Positions 56,023 through 64,000 of a stretch of DNA of 64,000 nt are shown piece after piece. The notes beneath the pieces were generated by a model. That model saw only the letters and a program-made list of their open reading frames with translations. It was not told the DNA's origin and searched no databases. The DNA is from Palsa-883 sp963847615. GTDB taxonomy: Bacteria; Pseudomonadota; Alphaproteobacteria; Acetobacterales; Acetobacteraceae. The stretch lies in contig CAWKAN010000013.1 in assembly GCA_963847615.1 (NCBI GenBank), positions 44,135-108,134 on the forward strand. Reading direction: 5' to 3'. The translations under genes were made by a program, and so were the position numbers. How positions within the stretch are numbered: the first letter of the stretch is position 1; each line of letters begins with the position of its first letter.

Positions 56023-56262
56023 TCAGGCCGTCGCAAGCCACTTGGCGAGGTCCTCGGCCTTGGGCAGTCCGCCCGCATGGACAACCTTGCCGTCGATCAC
56101 AATGCCGGGCGTGGAGACGATGCCGTAGCCGGCGATCGCCGCGTAGTCGGTCACCTTCTCGATGGTGACGGGGACCCCGAGTTGGTCGGCCTGCGCCTGC
56201 ACCATCTCAGCCGTCGCCACGCAGCGTTTGCAGCCTGGGCCGAGAACTTTGACGTTTTTCAT
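56023..56262 (-). CDS. Small thioredoxin-like protein (CxxC)
   Basis: This 79-aa protein has a thioredoxin fold of the MTH895/TM0996 redox-active type: KNVKVLGPGCKRCVATAEMV with CKRC, and GIVSTPGIVIDGKVVHAGGL with cis-Pro. Such proteins accompany ArsP-type permeases in many genomes and may reduce or deliver the substrate. It lies 17 bases after the permease gene. Confidence 0.9.
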   Translation of the reverse strand: MKNVKVLGPGCKRCVATAEMVQAQADQLGVPVTIEKVTDYAAIAGYGIVSTPGIVIDGKVVHAGGLPKAEDLAKWLATA

Positions 56263-56278
56263 GGGATATCTCCGGAAC

Positions 56279-57340
56279 TCAGGTGAACAAGGCGTTGAAC
56301 AGGAAGCCGACGGCCATGATGCCGACCGTGACCACGCCGATGAAGACAGCGATCAGGCGTGCGGTGAGCACCTTGCGCAGGATGATCATTTCCGGCGCCG
56401 ACAGCGCGGTGACCGCCATCATGAAGGCCAGCACGGTGCCCAGCGCGGCCCCTTTTCCGAGCAGGGCGACCACCACCGGGATGATGCCGGCTGCGTTGGA
56501 ATAGATCGGGATGCCGATCAGCACCGCAGCGGGTACCGACCACCAATGGTTGCTGCCCATGATCCCGCTGAGCATCTCGGTCGGGACGTAGCCATGGATG
56601 AAGGCGCCGGCGGCGATGCCGACGATGATCCAGACCCAGACCCTGCCGAAGATGTCACGCACCGCCTCGATGCCAGCATGGATGCGATCGGCGATGGTCA
56701 GATGCTCACTCGGCAGGTCGGCCGAGCCGCCACGCACATCGAGCACCCATTGCTCCAGCCAGCTTTCCAGGTGCAATCGGCCGATGACCCAGCCGGCGAT
56801 AATGGAAACCGCCAGCCCGAAGCCGAGATAGGTGATCGCGACCTTCCAGCCGACCAGGGCGAACAGCAGCCCCAGCGCCACCTCGTTGATCATCGGCGAG
56901 GCGATCAGGAACGAGAACGTGACACCCAGGGGCACGCCAGCTGAGACGAAGCCCACAAACAACGGCACCGCCGAGCAGGAGCAGAATGGAGTGAAGATGC
57001 CGAGGCTGGCTGCGGCGACATTGCCGAGCCCCTCGCGCTTCCCGGCCAGAAAGGTGCGGGTGCGTTCCGGCGAGAAGAAGCTGCGCACCATGCCCATGGC
57101 GAACACCACCAGCGCCAAAAGCATGAGCACCTTGGGGGTGTCGAAGATGAAGAAGCTGGCGGCTTCCTCCAGATGACTGCCGGGCGCGATCGGCATCTGT
57201 GCGACGGCCCAATTGGAGAACGGCTCGAGCTGCCAATAGACCGCGAACCAGACAATGAGGCCGACGATGGTGACGCCGATCAGCTTCGCATTGCCAAGTG
57301 TCTGATTGGGAGGTGGAGAGGTCAGGGTCGAGGCCGTCAT
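56279..57340 (-). CDS. ArsP-like permease (DUF318/SO_0444 family)
   Basis: This 353-aa permease with eight or more TM segments has two repeats: TPFCSCSAVPLFVGFVSAGVPLGV, with the conserved FCSCS cysteines, and IPIYSNAAGIIPVVVALLGKGA. ArsP exports trivalent organoarsenicals; other family members are uncharacterised. The start overlaps the ArsR stop (ATGA), and a CxxC thioredoxin-like gene follows, a common linkage. Export of a methylated metalloid is plausible but not shown. Confidence 0.87.
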   Translation of the reverse strand: MTASTLTSPPPNQTLGNAKLIGVTIVGLIVWFAVYWQLEPFSNWAVAQMPIAPGSHLEEAASFFIFDTPKVLMLLALVVFAMGMVRSFFSPERTRTFLAGKREGLGNVAAASLGIFTPFCSCSAVPLFVGFVSAGVPLGVTFSFLIASPMINEVALGLLFALVGWKVAITYLGFGLAVSIIAGWVIGRLHLESWLEQWVLDVRGGSADLPSEHLTIADRIHAGIEAVRDIFGRVWVWIIVGIAAGAFIHGYVPTEMLSGIMGSNHWWSVPAAVLIGIPIYSNAAGIIPVVVALLGKGAALGTVLAFMMAVTALSAPEMIILRKVLTARLIAVFIGVVTVGIMAVGFLFNALFT

Positions 57341-57633
57341 GCTGCGATTCGTTCAGGATGTGGCGGGACCGACAGTGCGGCCTGGATAAGGGTCGCAACG
57401 GCCTCCGGCAGGTGCTGGGCGCGCCGGTAGCGCACCCACTGGGCGTCACGACGATCTGTCACCAGACCCGCGCTCTTGAGTGTCGCCATATGGCGGGACA
57501 TCCGCGACTGGCTTGCTCCGAGGCGCTCCATCAATTCGCAGACACAATGTTCCTGACCGTCCCAGAGAAGGCGGATGGCGGCAAAACGTGTCGGTTCGGC
57601 AAGGGCGGTAAGGACGGTGACTGGATCGTACAT
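57337..57633 (-). CDS. ArsR-family metalloregulator
   Basis: This 98-aa winged-helix repressor has EPTRFAAIRLLWDGQEHCVC (the ArsR Cys-Val-Cys metalloid site at the start of the recognition region), ELMERLGASQSRMSRHMATL (recognition helix) and RRDAQWVRYRRA (wing). As(III) or Sb(III) would release it from DNA. ATG 57633 is preferred; ATG 57645, four codons upstream, lies inside the likely operator. It is first in the arsR-permease-thioredoxin-osmC operon. Confidence 0.9.
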   Translation of the reverse strand: MYDPVTVLTALAEPTRFAAIRLLWDGQEHCVCELMERLGASQSRMSRHMATLKSAGLVTDRRDAQWVRYRRAQHLPEAVATLIQAALSVPPHPERIAA

Positions 57634-57643
57634 GCCGCTATAC

Positions 57644-57664
57644 ATGCGCTAATGCGCTTATGCG
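57644..57664. promoter_or_regulatory. Candidate ArsR operator
   Basis: Direct repeats ATGCGCTA, ATGCGCTT and ATGCG lie at the 5' end of the arsR gene. Their tight spacing and position suggest an autoregulatory site. The 250 bases beyond, up to 57,910, show no gene. Confidence 0.45.
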
Positions 57665-57910
57665 TGAAAGAAGAATTTCGCTCCCGTTTCCCTTGGCAGC
57701 CACGCGTCCGCTGCATGCTATGCCGCAATTCCGATTAAACGGCGGCGCGAAACCGGTGCGCTCGTCTCGGCCCGCCATGTCACTGTGCTGCGCGCTTTCA
57801 GCTCAGGCTTCGGCGAGGGCAAGACAACCGCAGTTTTTGAACGCAGGGTCCTTGTGGCAGATCAATGCATTGCAAAGGTCGGAATGCAGGTTTCGCTCTT
57901 TTCCGAATCC

Positions 57911-57991
57911 AGAGTGAGAGTGCGGAGGGGTTTGCCGTGACGGGTTGAAGGTCGCGAGAGAGGCTCGCGGCGCCCGTCGCGGAGATCCGCG
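57911..57991 (+). ncRNA. Conserved structured 5' leader, copy 1 (before ardC)
   Basis: An 81-base leader ends at the ATG. It starts AGAGTGAGAG, holds an outer stem GACGGG (57939-57944) / CCCGTC (57973-57978), an inner stem GCGAG/CTCGC and the loop GAGAGAGG-like sequence, and ends GCGGAGATCC with the ribosome site. It is very similar to 59051-59133 and shares its layout with 63757-63853. Confidence 0.65.
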
Positions 57992-58997
57992 ATGTCCAGA
58001 CACACCGCTCGCGCCCGTTCCGGCCAGGACCGGACGAGCCTCTATGCCGAAATCACCGACAAGATCATCGCCGAGTTGGAGGCCGGCCGTGCGCCGTGGG
58101 TCCAGCCCTGGGGGACGGCGGCGGCGAAGGCGCCGCTCGCCATGCCCAAGAACGCCGCGACCCAACGGCGCTACACCGGGATTAACGTGCTCATTCTGTG
58201 GGGCGCCGTCATCGAGCACGGCTTTACGGGCCAGAGTTGGCTGACCTTTCGCCAGGCGCTCAGCCTCGATGGGCATGTCCGCAAGGGCGAGCGCGGCACG
58301 ACCGTCGTTTACGCCGACCGCTTCACACCGGAGGACGAGCGCCGCCGGGCCGCAGAGACCGGCGACGAAGCGCAGGCGATCCCGTTCCTCAAGCGCTTCA
58401 CCGTTTTCAACATGGCGCAATGCGAGGGCCTGCCCGACGGAGATCATGGCGGTCGCGCCGCCGGTCGAAACCAACCTCATCCTGCCGCAGGCCGAGGCGC
58501 TGATCCGGGCGACGGGCGTGGATTTCCGCATCGGAGGAAATAGGGCGTTCTACGATCCGATGCATGATTTCGTGCAGGTCCCACCTCCGCAGGCCTATTT
58601 CGAACCCATCAACTGGCACCGAACCGCCCTGCACGAAATCGGTCACGCCAGCGGCCATCATTCACGCCTCAACCGCGACCTCACCGGATCCTTCGGGTCG
58701 AAGAAGTACGCGTTCGAGGAACTGATCGCCGAGATTTCCGCCGCTTATCTTTGCGCCTCGCTCAGTATCACCCCGACGGTGCGCCATGCCGACTATATCG
58801 CCTCGTGGCTCGAAGTGCTGCGGGAGGACGACCGCGCCATCGTGCGCGCTGCCAGCGCGGCTTCGAAGGCCGCCGACTTCATCCTGGGGTTCCAACCCGA
58901 TGCTCCCCAACCGGTCGCGGCCATCGTCGGCCGACGACGAGCGGGAGGCGGCCTGACAACGCGACGCTGCTCGTGCTGGGTTTCAGTCGAAACGTGA
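57992..58997 (+). pseudogene. ardC: ArdC-like antirestriction protein, frameshifted near 58440
   Basis: ArdC proteins are ssDNA-binding plasmid antirestriction proteins. The N-terminal DUF1738 part (DRTSLYAEITDKIIAELEAG, WVQPWG, RRYTGINVLILW) reads from ATG 57992 to NMAQCEGLPD. An extra base then shifts to the metalloprotease-like half: FRIGGNRAFYDPMHDFVQVP, NWHRTALHEIGHASGHHSRL (HExxH-like zinc site) and KKYAFEELIAEISAAYLCAS. The end may be shifted again, since an adjacent frame gives the family-like ending ADDEREAA at 58956. Corrected length is about 320 aa. It opens the mobile-element backbone. Confidence 0.85.
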
Positions 58998-59050
58998 AGC
59001 CGAACATCCGTGCTTCAGCTTTTCCGGCTTTCCGGGTTTGCGGCCGTCGA

Positions 59051-59133
59051 AGAGTGAGAGGGCTGCGCCGGTTTTCGTGACGGGTCGGAGGTCGAGAGAG
59101 AGTCTTTCGGCCGCCCGTCGCGGAGAATCCGAC
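59051..59133 (+). ncRNA. Conserved structured 5' leader, copy 2 (before parB)
   Basis: AGAGTGAGAG is followed by the stem GACGGG (59079-59084) / CCCGTC (59114-59119) enclosing GGTCGAGAGAGAGTC, then GCGGAGAATCC and ATG. It is nearly base-for-base similar to copy 1 outside the variable loop. Confidence 0.65.
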
Positions 59134-61232
59134 ATGGCTACCGCCGTTCAGAAGATCATCCTCAGCGCCTCGCGTGACATCCCCTTCAACAAACTGGTGC
59201 TCAGCCAGGCAAACGTCCGGCGCGTAAAGGCCGGTGTCTCGATCGAGGAGTTGGCCGAGGACATCGCTCACCGCACCCTGCTGCAGGGCCTGAGCGTCCG
59301 CCCGGTCCTCGACGCGGAGGGCGACGAGACCGGCATGTTCGAAATCCCGGCCGGCGGCCGGCGCTTCCGGGCGCTCGAACTGCTGGTCAAGCAGAAGCGC
59401 CTGGCCAAGACCGCGCCGGTGCCCTGCATCGTGCGTGACGGCGGGATCGCGGAGGAGGATTCGCTGGCCGAGAATGTCCAGCGCGTCGCCCTCCATCCCC
59501 TCGACCAGTTCCGCGCCTTCCAGGCCCTGCGCGACAAGGGCCTGGGCGAGGAGGAGATCGCCGCCCGCTTCTTCGTGACGCCGACCGTGGTGAAGCAGCG
59601 GCTGCGCCTCGCCGCCGTCTCTTCGATGCTCCTCAACGTCTATGCCGAGGACGGCATGACGCTGGAGCAGCTCATGGCGTTCACGGTCACCAGCGACCAT
59701 GCCCGTCAGGAACAGGTTTGGGAGGGCGTCAGCCACTCCTACAACAAGGAGCCCTACCATATCCGGCGCCAGCTCACCGAGGGCGCGGTCCGCGCTGCCG
59801 ACCGTCGCGCCCAGTTCGTAGGGCTCGACGCCTATCAGGCCGCCGGTGGCGCGATCCTGCGCGACCTTTTCCAACATGACGATGGCGGCTGGCTGCAAGA
59901 CCCTGCGCTTCTCGATCGGCTCGTGATCGAGAAGCTCCAGGCCGAGGCCGAGAGCTTGCGCACCGAGGGCTGGAAGTGGATCGCGGTCGCCGGCGACTTC
60001 CCCTACGGCCACACCGCCGGCCTGCGTCGGCTGGCCGGCGACACCGTCGCCCTCACCGAGGAAGAGCAAGCGAGCCTCGCCGCGCTCAAGGCCGAACAAG
60101 AAGCCCTTGAGCAGCAATACGCCGAGGCCGACGAGTTGCCCGACGAGATCGACCAGCGACTCGGCGAGATCGAGACGGCCATGGCTGCGTTCGAGGATCG
60201 CCCGATCAGCTACGATCCGGCGGCGATCGCCCGCGCCGGCATCTTCGTGAGCATCGATGGCGAGGGCGGCCTGCGCATTGATCGCGGCTTCGTCCGGCCC
60301 GAGGATGAAGCGCCGGTTGAACCGGTCGGAGGCGGCGACGGCACGACGGACGGCGACATCCTGTCCGAACCGGCGCCTTCGGTCCAGCGCGCCGTCATCA
60401 CCATCGGCGGAGCGCCGCGCTCCCGAGGCGGAGGCGCCGGACGAGGACGACGCCATCCGCCCGCTGTCCGACCGGCTGGTGACGGAACTCACCGCCCACC
60501 GCACGCTCGCGCTGCGAGACGCGCTGGCCGGTGAACCCGCACGTCGCCTTCCAGACGGTGCTGCATGCGCTCTGCCTCGCGGCCTTCTATCGCTATGCCT
60601 CCGACACCTGCCTGGAAATCACGGCGAAGAGTTCGGGTTTCGCCGCCCAGGCGCCCGGCTTGGCAGAGTCGGCTTCGGCTAAGGCGATCGAGGCGCGGCA
60701 CGATCAATGGGGCAAGCAGTTGCCCGAAACGCCCGCGGATCTTTGGGATGCGCTGACGGAGTTCGACGGCGACAGCCAGGCGGCGCTCTTCGCACACTGC
60801 GCCTCGCTCACCGTCAATGTCGTGAAGGAGCCGTGGAACCGTCGTCCTGGCGCGTTCGCCCACGGCGACCTGCTCGCCCGAGCCGTCAACCTCGACATGG
60901 CCGCGGCCGGCTGGCGGCCGACCGCCGACAACTATCTCGGCCGGGTTCCAAAGGCCCGCATCCTCGATGCAGTCCGCGAAGCCAAGGGCGAACAGTCGGC
61001 GCAGCTCATCGACCACCTGAAGAAGGCCGAAATGGCCAAGGAGGCCGAGCGGCTACTCGACGGCACGGGCTGGCTGCCGGAGCCGCTGCGTCTGGCCGGG
61101 ATCGAGACCGAGACTGACGCGTCAACCGGCGAAGCCGAGGCCTTGCCGGACTTCCTCGCCGGCGAAGATGACGAGGCGGCAGCTTCCGACGATCCCGACG
61201 AGCCGCGGCCGCACGCCATCGCGGCGGAATGA
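59134..61232 (+). pseudogene. ParB-family nuclease/partition-like protein, frameshifted near 60410 and 60532
   Basis: This is a large plasmid/ICE-type ParB. The N-terminal ParB domain (NKLVLSQANVRRVKAGVSIE, LSVRPVLDAEGDETGMFEIP, AGGRRFRALELLVKQKR, EEDSLAENVQRVALHPLDQF), the HTH (ARFFVTPTVVKQRLRLAAVS) and a charged middle follow. At about 60410 one extra base moves the frame to PEAEAPDEDDAIRPLSDRLV, and at about 60532, in GGCCGG, another moves it to HVAFQTVLHALCLAAFYRYA and the C-terminal domain. Corrected length is about 699 aa, normal for these ParB-like proteins. It probably acts in element maintenance or transfer. Confidence 0.86.
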
Positions 61233-61292
61233 GGCTCGCCAGCGGGGAGGCTCCGGCCACCCCGCACCCGTTCTTCCATCCAGTTCCATCCG

Positions 61293-61318
61293 AAAGCCCG
61301 GCCATCGTGCCGGGCTTT
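61293..61318 (+). terminator. Hairpin AAAGCCCGGC/GCCGGGCTTT, copy 1
   Basis: A 10-bp perfect stem with a 6-base loop is followed by a T-rich stretch and lies 21 bases before the next start codon. The identical stem recurs at 62215-62240. It probably terminates the parB message or insulates the next gene. Confidence 0.75.
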
Positions 61319-61338
61319 CTCACTTTCGGAGACCTGTC

Positions 61339-61816
61339 ATGACCGACACCCAAACAGCACCTGTCCCGGCCCTCGACTTCACGGCCTGGGACCAGAAGGA
61401 GCGCGAGCAAATCCGCCTGGCGGATGAATTGCTCCCTGCGAACAAGACTGCCCTGTTCGATGCCCTCGCGGCGGCGGGGATCGAAATCGTCACCGTCATC
61501 TTCGATGGCTATGGCGACAGCGGGCAGATCGAGGACATCGAAGCCAAGGCCGGCGATGACGACCATGGCGCTGCCGCCTCATGAGATCGAAATCGCGAGC
61601 CCGGTCTGGGGCAGTTCCGAGATCGAACGCCGTACCCAGCCGGTCCGCGAGGCCATCGAAACTCTGGCCTACGACTTCCTCGGCCAGACCCATGGCGGTT
61701 GGGAGAACAGCGACGGGGCCTATGGCGACTTCACCTTCGACGTCGCCGAACGGACCATCACGCTCGACTACAACGAGCGGCACATGGAGTCCGACTATTC
61801 CCAGCACGTATTCTGA
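61339..61816 (+). pseudogene. DUF6878-like protein, frameshifted near 61560
   Basis: This is a small protein conserved in alphaproteobacterial mobile-element backbones. ATG 61339 gives DELLPANKTALFDALAAAGI and VIFDGYGDSGQIEDIEAKAG. An extra base after GDD ends that frame at 61584, while the next frame continues LPPHEIEIASPVWGSSEIER, ETLAYDFLGQTHGGWENSDG and the end YNERHMESDYSQHVF at 61816. In homologues, as I recall them, both parts form one protein of about 158 aa. No function is known. Confidence 0.7.
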
Positions 61817-61826
61817 GGAGGCGACG

Positions 61827-62189
61827 ATGGGACATTGCTATCACCACGCGCTTTCCTCGGTGAAGAAATGGGGCGGCGCGGCCGAGGACTATCTGCCGCT
61901 GCATCAGTGGTTCGACGAGTCGAAAGCCATCACCGCTGATTTTCGGCACCGCGCGCTGCGCCATCATGCCGAAGGCATCTTCATGCTGGAGCGCTTCTTC
62001 GGCCCGACGATCACGATCTCGACCGGCCGCGTGGTGCCGGTCCGGCTGATCGGCGAGCAGCATGTGCGCGAAGACCTCGGCTTCATCCCGAGCTTCGCGG
62101 ATTGGGTGCGCTGCATCCGCCCCGAGCCCTGGATGGGCCGGGCCCAGCCGATCCATCGCGACGTCGATCCCTTCGCCGCCGCCGGCTGA
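61827..62189 (+). CDS. DUF6915-like conserved protein
   Basis: This 120-aa protein starts MGHCYHHALSSVKKWGG and contains LPLHQWFDESKAITADFRHR, LRHHAEGIFMLERFFGP, and VPVRLIGEQHVREDLGFIPS. It is conserved in plasmid and ICE backbones of alphaproteobacteria; the His-rich conserved positions suggest metal or nucleic-acid chemistry, but no activity is known. GAGGAGG lies six bases before the ATG. Confidence 0.75.
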   Translation: MGHCYHHALSSVKKWGGAAEDYLPLHQWFDESKAITADFRHRALRHHAEGIFMLERFFGPTITISTGRVVPVRLIGEQHVREDLGFIPSFADWVRCIRPEPWMGRAQPIHRDVDPFAAAG

Positions 62190-62214
62190 TCACTCTTCCA
62201 CGTCAACGCAACGA

Positions 62215-62240
62215 AAAGCCCGGCCATCGCGCCGGGCTTT
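62215..62240 (+). terminator. Hairpin AAAGCCCGGC/GCCGGGCTTT, copy 2
   Basis: The stem is identical to 61293-61318 (loop CATCGC instead of CATCGT), and lies 21 bases before the next start codon, followed by a similar GGAGACC ribosome-site segment. Confidence 0.75.
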
Positions 62241-62260
62241 CGCATTTCTGGAGACCCGAC

Positions 62261-63007
62261 ATGGCCGACTACTTCTCACCCACCGTCATTCAGCAACCGA
62301 TCCCGATCGCCGACATGACGCCGCTCGAACGTCTCGTGCTCAGCCTCATCTTCGATGCCGAGCCGGATGGCGAGGCGGTGTACTTCCACACCTCTCTCGG
62401 TCCGAGCGACGCCATCGGGCTTTCCATCGACGAACTTCGTGCGGCGTTCGATGCATCCGCGGGAATCGACAGCACGGCGACCACGTACATCGCCGAGCGC
62501 GTGGCGGTCGCATCCACCGACGACACCGAGATCGAGATCGATTTCAGCGGCACGTCCTGGGAATTCATCTTCCAGGACATCGTCCGGCGCTCATCCACGC
62601 TCCGCTACGTCACCGCGGTCACGTCTTTCACCTGTTCGAAGATGCGGCCCGACGGCTTCGGCGGCATGGCGGTCCTGATCACGGCGGACGCGATTGTCGG
62701 CAAATCCACCAATGACATCCTCGAGGACTTCCTCGCGGAGAAGGAGGGAGATGCCGCCGATGACGGCGTGCATGTTCTGCTCCGCATCCGCGAAGACGCC
62801 GTCAGGCGACAGATCGACCAAGCAATCGAGGCCGATCCCACGCTCACCCGTCTTACGGCCGACGCGGTCAATGACGCCGACATCCACGCCGCCTGTCTCG
62901 CCGTCGTCGAATGCAGCGACCTGTCGGAGGAGCAAGGCGCCGCCGAGTTTCGCGCCGCGCTCGCGGCGATCCGCGAAGCCGAACAACGGCTCGCTCCGGT
63001 CGGCTGA
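62261..63007 (+). CDS. Conserved hypothetical mobile-element backbone protein
   Basis: This 248-aa acidic soluble protein includes MTPLERLVLSLIFDAEPDGE, SSTLRYVTAVTSFTCSKMRP, FGGMAVLITADAIVGKST and HAACLAVVECSDLSEEQGAA. I recognise it only as a type of protein that sits in the same backbone order next to DUF6915/DUF6927 genes. ATG 62261 has GGAGACCCGAC just upstream. No catalytic motif is visible. Confidence 0.7.
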   Translation: MADYFSPTVIQQPIPIADMTPLERLVLSLIFDAEPDGEAVYFHTSLGPSDAIGLSIDELRAAFDASAGIDSTATTYIAERVAVASTDDTEIEIDFSGTSWEFIFQDIVRRSSTLRYVTAVTSFTCSKMRPDGFGGMAVLITADAIVGKSTNDILEDFLAEKEGDAADDGVHVLLRIREDAVRRQIDQAIEADPTLTRLTADAVNDADIHAACLAVVECSDLSEEQGAAEFRAALAAIREAEQRLAPVG

Positions 63008-63086
63008 TCATCGGGATCTTCCAAATCCACCCGGCGCCGCGCTCCCCGCGCGCGCCGTCTTCATCCCCCATCGAAAGGAGACGGCC

Positions 63087-63684
63087 ATGGGCTGGCTCTA
63101 CATGACATCCCTCAAGGGCCATTCCGGCCCGCGCCAATATCTCGACGCCCAGTTCACCTACGAGCGTGCCGACGTGCGCTCAAATGTGTTGCGTTCGGCG
63201 CTGGTCGGCATGCGCGTCTACTACGCCGCCGTGGAACAGGTCCGCATCGCCACCGGCGCGCGCGAGGTCTGGGCCGCCATCTGCCTCGTCCGATACAATC
63301 CGCGCGACCCCGAGGGCTACATCTTCGGCTACAAGGACATGGAAAAATCGATGGGGCCGTATGAGTGCGATTGCCCCGAATCCGATCCTCGATCTGCTGA
63401 CGCCGACCGACGCTCAACATGCGCTGCAATGGCGGGCTCGCTGCCGCGAAAACGCCGCCGCCCGCCGCGCGAAGGCCGCCAAACCGAGCCCGCGCGCGGG
63501 CCAGGTGATTGTCTTCGACGAACCGCTCTCCTTCGCCGATGGTCGAAGCTTCCAGCGGCTGGAGGTCATCGCCAATCCACGCAGCCATCGCACCGTGCTC
63601 TTTCGTGCGCCCAGCTCCAGTAGCCTCTACCGGATTCCCAACATCAAGAGCCGGTCCTACCGGCTCGTCGATCCCCCCGGGTGA
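63087..63684 (+). pseudogene. DUF6927-like protein, frameshifted near 63380
   Basis: ATG 63087 (AAGGAG upstream) gives MGWLYMTSLKGHSGPRQYLD, QFTYERADVRSNVLRSALVG, CLVRYNPRDPEGYIFGYKDM and GPYECDCPE. One extra base there moves the frame to ILDLLTPTDAQHALQWRARC, GQVIVFDEPLSFADGRSFQR and IKSRSYRLVDPPG at 63684. Corrected length is about 198 aa. It is a conserved backbone gene of unknown function. Confidence 0.75.
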
Positions 63685-63710
63685 GCGGGCGTTTTCTTCC
63701 GGGCGGCATC

Positions 63711-63748
63711 AAAGGGTCCGGCGCTCAGCGCCGGACCCTTTTCTTCTT
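63711..63748 (+). terminator. Strong intrinsic terminator
   Basis: The 14-bp stem AAAGGGTCCGGCGC / GCGCCGGACCCTTT has a TCA loop and a T-rich tail. It separates the DUF6927-like gene from the leader of the next gene. Confidence 0.88.
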
Positions 63749-63756
63749 GAGCGTCC

Positions 63757-63853
63757 AGAGAGGGAGAGGATTGCCGGGACGGGTTTGAGCCGTTGGGGTC
63801 GAGAGAGAGCGCCCCTCGGCTCGACCCGTTCCGGCTCTCCCGAGGTTCCCTTC
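63757..63853 (+). ncRNA. Conserved structured 5' leader, copy 3
   Basis: AGAGAGGGAGAGG is followed by GACGGG, then a long stem (CGGGTTTGAGCCG pairs with CGGCTCGACCCG) around GGGG...CCCC and the conserved loop TCGAGAGAGAG. It ends at the ATG of the last gene. The primary sequence differs from copies 1 and 2 but the loop and layout match. Confidence 0.55.
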
Positions 63854-64000
63854 ATGACGACGAATCCCGCTTCCACGGCCGCTTTTGCGGCCGCGCCGCT
63901 CCCGGTCGCGCCGCCCGCTCCGGCGACCGCCGACGCGCTGGCTCATGCCGCGCGGATCATCCTTCCCCATCTCGAACGCGGCCAGCGTGTCGATGCACCG
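63854..64000 (+). CDS. Strawberry-notch-type helicase/methylase, N-terminal start (runs off window)
   Basis: The first 49 codons read MTTNPASTAAFAAAPLPVAP then ALAHAARIILPHLERGQRVD, the N-terminal pattern I associate with the very large strawberry-notch-type DEAD-helicase/methyltransferase proteins of alphaproteobacterial mobile elements. Only this short, partly low-complexity piece is visible, so the call is provisional. Context (ArdC, ParB and DUF genes upstream) supports it. Confidence 0.55.
   Translation, partial: MTTNPASTAAFAAAPLPVAPPAPATADALAHAARIILPHLERGQRVDAP

Overview
The window looks like chromosomal DNA of a very GC-rich alphaproteobacterium. The gene set (adjacent argD/argF, glyS-ppdK, a SecD start, a TonB, a PduO-type adenosyltransferase) and the family of GC-rich hairpin repeats between genes suggest Acetobacteraceae/Rhodospirillales; that placement is an inference from gene content, not a computed one.

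1-25,150 is core-like chromosome: the 5' end of secD, a hybrid sensor kinase, a response regulator, an LpqC-type esterase, argF/argD, a 2-kb insert (two unknown genes plus a decayed IS1595-type transposase) bounded by 84-bp inverted arms, vapBC, glyS, ppdK, a lytic transglycosylase, a CDF transporter, tonB, a TPR glycosyltransferase-like protein in a less GC-rich island, a cobalamin adenosyltransferase and a DUF971/Trm112/LON-domain/YbbN gene group. This part ends at a tRNA-Gly(GCC) gene.

25,150-64,000 looks like one side of an integrated mobile element (integrative and conjugative element or genomic island). Directly after the tRNA come six copies of an octamer, a TacA/TacT-like toxin-antitoxin pair and a decayed PD-(D/E)XK nuclease remnant. 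Cargo follows: (i) a sulfur-related operon (thiol-methyltransferase-like protein, nucleoside phosphorylase, MFS exporter, second methyltransferase, cysteine desulfurase, DsrE-like protein, persulfide-dioxygenase-like MBL enzyme) divergent from an ArsR-rhodanese fusion regulator; (ii) a MerR-controlled metal block (CDF, EamA with a His-rich tail, ChrA); (iii) a c-type haem protein, a HlyD/FtsX/ATPase efflux system, a broken P-type ATPase, an FtsH-N-domain-only protein and a dedA gene split by IS66; (iv) an EnvZ/OmpR-like pair with a Spy-like protein, a Crp/Fnr regulator and an ABC-2 exporter; (v) OsmC, thioredoxin-like, ArsP-like permease and ArsR. From 57.9 kb the backbone begins: ArdC-like antirestriction protein, ParB-like protein, DUF6878/DUF6915/DUF6927-type genes and the start of a strawberry-notch-type helicase. 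Three of these genes share a conserved structured 5' leader, and others are preceded by identical intrinsic-terminator-like hairpins.

An important caution is that at least ten conserved genes carry one- or two-base frameshifts, several in GGCCGG-like contexts. Some damage is certainly real (the IS66 insertion, an 8-bp duplication, an internal stop), but part of it could be sequencing indels.
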